In this document: in pieces, positions 4,915 through 6,011 of the stretch | Layout of the letters: every line of letters begins with the position of its first letter | How positions within the stretch are numbered: position 1 is the stretch's first letter | Assembly: GCA_036397815.1 (NCBI GenBank) | Contig: DASWIE010000034.1 | Coordinates: 1-6,011, forward strand | Direction: 5' to 3' | Source: DASQFY01 sp036397815 | Lineage (GTDB): Bacteria; Chloroflexota; Limnocylindria; QHBO01 | DNA: 6,011 bases | The notes under the pieces: model-generated | Told to the model about the DNA's origin: nothing | What the model saw: only the letters and a program-made list of their open reading frames with translations | Databases searched by the model: none | Translations under genes and position numbers: made by a program

Positions 4915-5998
4915 AGACCGTGGCCAGCGGTATCGGGAAGGAAGCCGCCTCGGCCTCCTCGTCACTCACGCCGCCGACCTCGATGGCCTCGATGAACAGC
5001 CGAGCCAGAACGGGGTCGAATTGCGTGCCCGCCCCCGTATGGATCTCCTGGAGCGCATCGGCCACGCTGCGTGCGCCGCGGTAGTGGCGGTCATGGGTCA
5101 TGGCGTCGAACGCGTCCGCCACGCTCACCACGCGCGCTCCGAACGGTATCGCCTCGCCGACGAGGCGGTCCGGGTAGCCGCCCCCGTCCCAGCGCTCGTG
5201 ATGGTGGCGAATGATCGGCAGAAAGTTGGCGGAGGCTGCCAGCGGGCGACAGATTCGCTCGCCGATCTCAGGATGGCGGCGCATCAGCTCCCATTCCGCC
5301 TCGTCGAGCGCGGTCGTTTTTGTGAGGATCGCCTCGGGGATTCCAATCTTGCCCACGTCGTGCAGGAGGGCACCATAGGCGATCGTCTCGGCCTCGGTGT
5401 GGCTTACGCCGACGCGGCTCGTGAGGCGGGCCGACAGGAACGCCAGGCGCTGGCAGTGGTACTCGGTGATCGGATCCTTGGCCTCCACGGCATTCGCCAG
5501 CGTCGCGACCACCGCGTGGGCGGTCTCCATCCGCAGGAGCGCGTCTCTCAGCCGGAGCGCGCTCCGGATGCGGGCCAGCAGCTCGGGCTGTCGGAATGGC
5601 TTCGCAAGATAGTCGTCGGCCCCCGCTCCCAGGCCGGTCACGATGTCGTCCAGCTGCATACGGGCCGTCAGCATGATGATCGGCAGGGTCGCGTTGCGGG
5701 GTTCACTGCGCAGCCGCGCGCAGACTTCCAGCCCATCCATACCGGGCAGGCCGATGTCGAGCACGACAAGGTCCGGCCGGTCGGCGTCCACCGTGCGGAG
5801 GGCGGTTTCGCCATCGGCGGCGGCGAGCACGCGGTATCCGGCTCCTTCGAGGATTCGGCTCATCAGCAGGCGTCCGGACGGATCGTCCTCGACCACGAGG
5901 ATCGAGGTGCGCAGAGGAACTGTCGCTCGCGCCTGCCCCGGCCCGGCATCCTCATCCGGCTCGGACGCGGGCCTGTCCTGGGGAGCCGGCATCCTCAT
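4913..5998 (-). CDS. Response regulator with receiver and HD-GYP cyclic-di-GMP phosphodiesterase domains
   Basis: A cytoplasmic receiver-HD-GYP protein, 361 residues from the first visible ATG. Residues 1-30 are an acidic, Pro-rich, probably disordered lead-in. The receiver (about 32-150) has E37/D38, phosphoacceptor D81, T111 and K133-P134. The HD-GYP domain (about 160-342) keeps the full signature: H181, HDVGK with H213/D214/K217, H242 in HPEIG, H266/H267 in HHHERWDGGGYP (GYP at 274-276), and D295 in VADAFDA. Such proteins hydrolyse cyclic-di-GMP to GMP, usually under phosphorylation control. By spacing, the place of the extra Glu ligand seen in a trinuclear HD-GYP enzyme is I177, which suggests a two-metal site; this is inference. 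It is first in the cluster visible here, with the kinase 39 bp downstream as its likely partner. The start is uncertain: no Shine-Dalgarno precedes ATG 5998, GAGG directly abuts the second ATG (5992), and the frame stays open to the right edge, so the gene may begin outside the window. Confidence 0.92.
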   Translation of the reverse strand: MRMPAPQDRPASEPDEDAGPGQARATVPLRTSILVVEDDPSGRLLMSRILEGAGYRVLAAADGETALRTVDADRPDLVVLDIGLPGMDGLEVCARLRSEPRNATLPIIMLTARMQLDDIVTGLGAGADDYLAKPFRQPELLARIRSALRLRDALLRMETAHAVVATLANAVEAKDPITEYHCQRLAFLSARLTSRVGVSHTEAETIAYGALLHDVGKIGIPEAILTKTTALDEAEWELMRRHPEIGERICRPLAASANFLPIIRHHHERWDGGGYPDRLVGEAIPFGARVVSVADAFDAMTHDRHYRGARSVADALQEIHTGAGTQFDPVLARLFIEAIEVGGVSDEEAEAASFPIPLATV

Positions 5999-6011
5999 GA
6001 TGCGGGCGCAA

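Noticed and set aside
1..6011. tRNA, rRNA, CRISPR array, insertion sequence or phage attachment site
   Set aside because: I saw no cloverleaf, regularly spaced repeats, transposase or recombinase motif, or terminal inverted repeats of element size anywhere in the window.

Overview
The window is GC-rich (roughly two-thirds by eye) bacterial DNA with strong G/C bias at third codon positions and GTG/TTG start codons. It reads as ordinary chromosome: no insertion sequence, phage gene, CRISPR array, tRNA or rRNA is visible. The taxon cannot be fixed from this sequence. A high-GC soil or freshwater lineage such as Chloroflexota, or an actinobacterium-like organism, would fit, and a LexA-like dyad of the Gram-positive type is compatible with that. 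This is inference only.

Layout from left to right: (1) 2-184, plus strand, the last 60 codons of an unrecognised hydrophilic, acidic protein whose start lies outside the window. (2) 185-448, a convergent intergenic gap with small inverted and direct repeats built around TCTAGCGG; both flanking stop codons lie inside copies. (3) 449-1798, minus strand, a complete RhlE-type DEAD-box RNA helicase with a TTG start and a good Shine-Dalgarno. (4) 1799-1976, the helicase leader and promoter region, unusually dense in symmetry: an extended -10, a 16-bp near-palindrome resembling a Gram-positive LexA box over the expected transcription start, a perfect 15-bp palindrome, further stem-loops and a G-quadruplex motif. 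(5) 1977-5998 or beyond, minus strand, a three-gene two-component cluster. Its order of transcription is receiver-HD-GYP phosphodiesterase, then a 7-TM hybrid histidine kinase with two C-terminal receivers, then a single-domain DivK-like receiver overlapping the kinase stop by 4 bp.

How the genes probably work together: the kinase has seven predicted N-terminal membrane helices (N-out, C-in by the positive-inside rule), a GAF-like region, a short coiled coil, a HisKA/HATPase core and two receivers. It probably phosphorylates its own receivers and one or both partner regulators. The HD-GYP protein would turn the signal into hydrolysis of cyclic-di-GMP, and the lone receiver may be a phosphate shuttle or sink. 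There are four receiver domains for one kinase and no HPt domain in view, so any multi-step relay needs an HPt protein from elsewhere. The helicase seems to be a separate transcription unit with its own promoter.

No wholly new system is evident. The least ordinary signals are the helicase leader with its LexA-like dyad, the HD-GYP/kinase junction (one in-frame TAG, a perfect AGGAGG with no well-spaced start, and a 9-10 codon mini-ORF), and the matched 11-bp inverted repeat at the two convergent stop codons.
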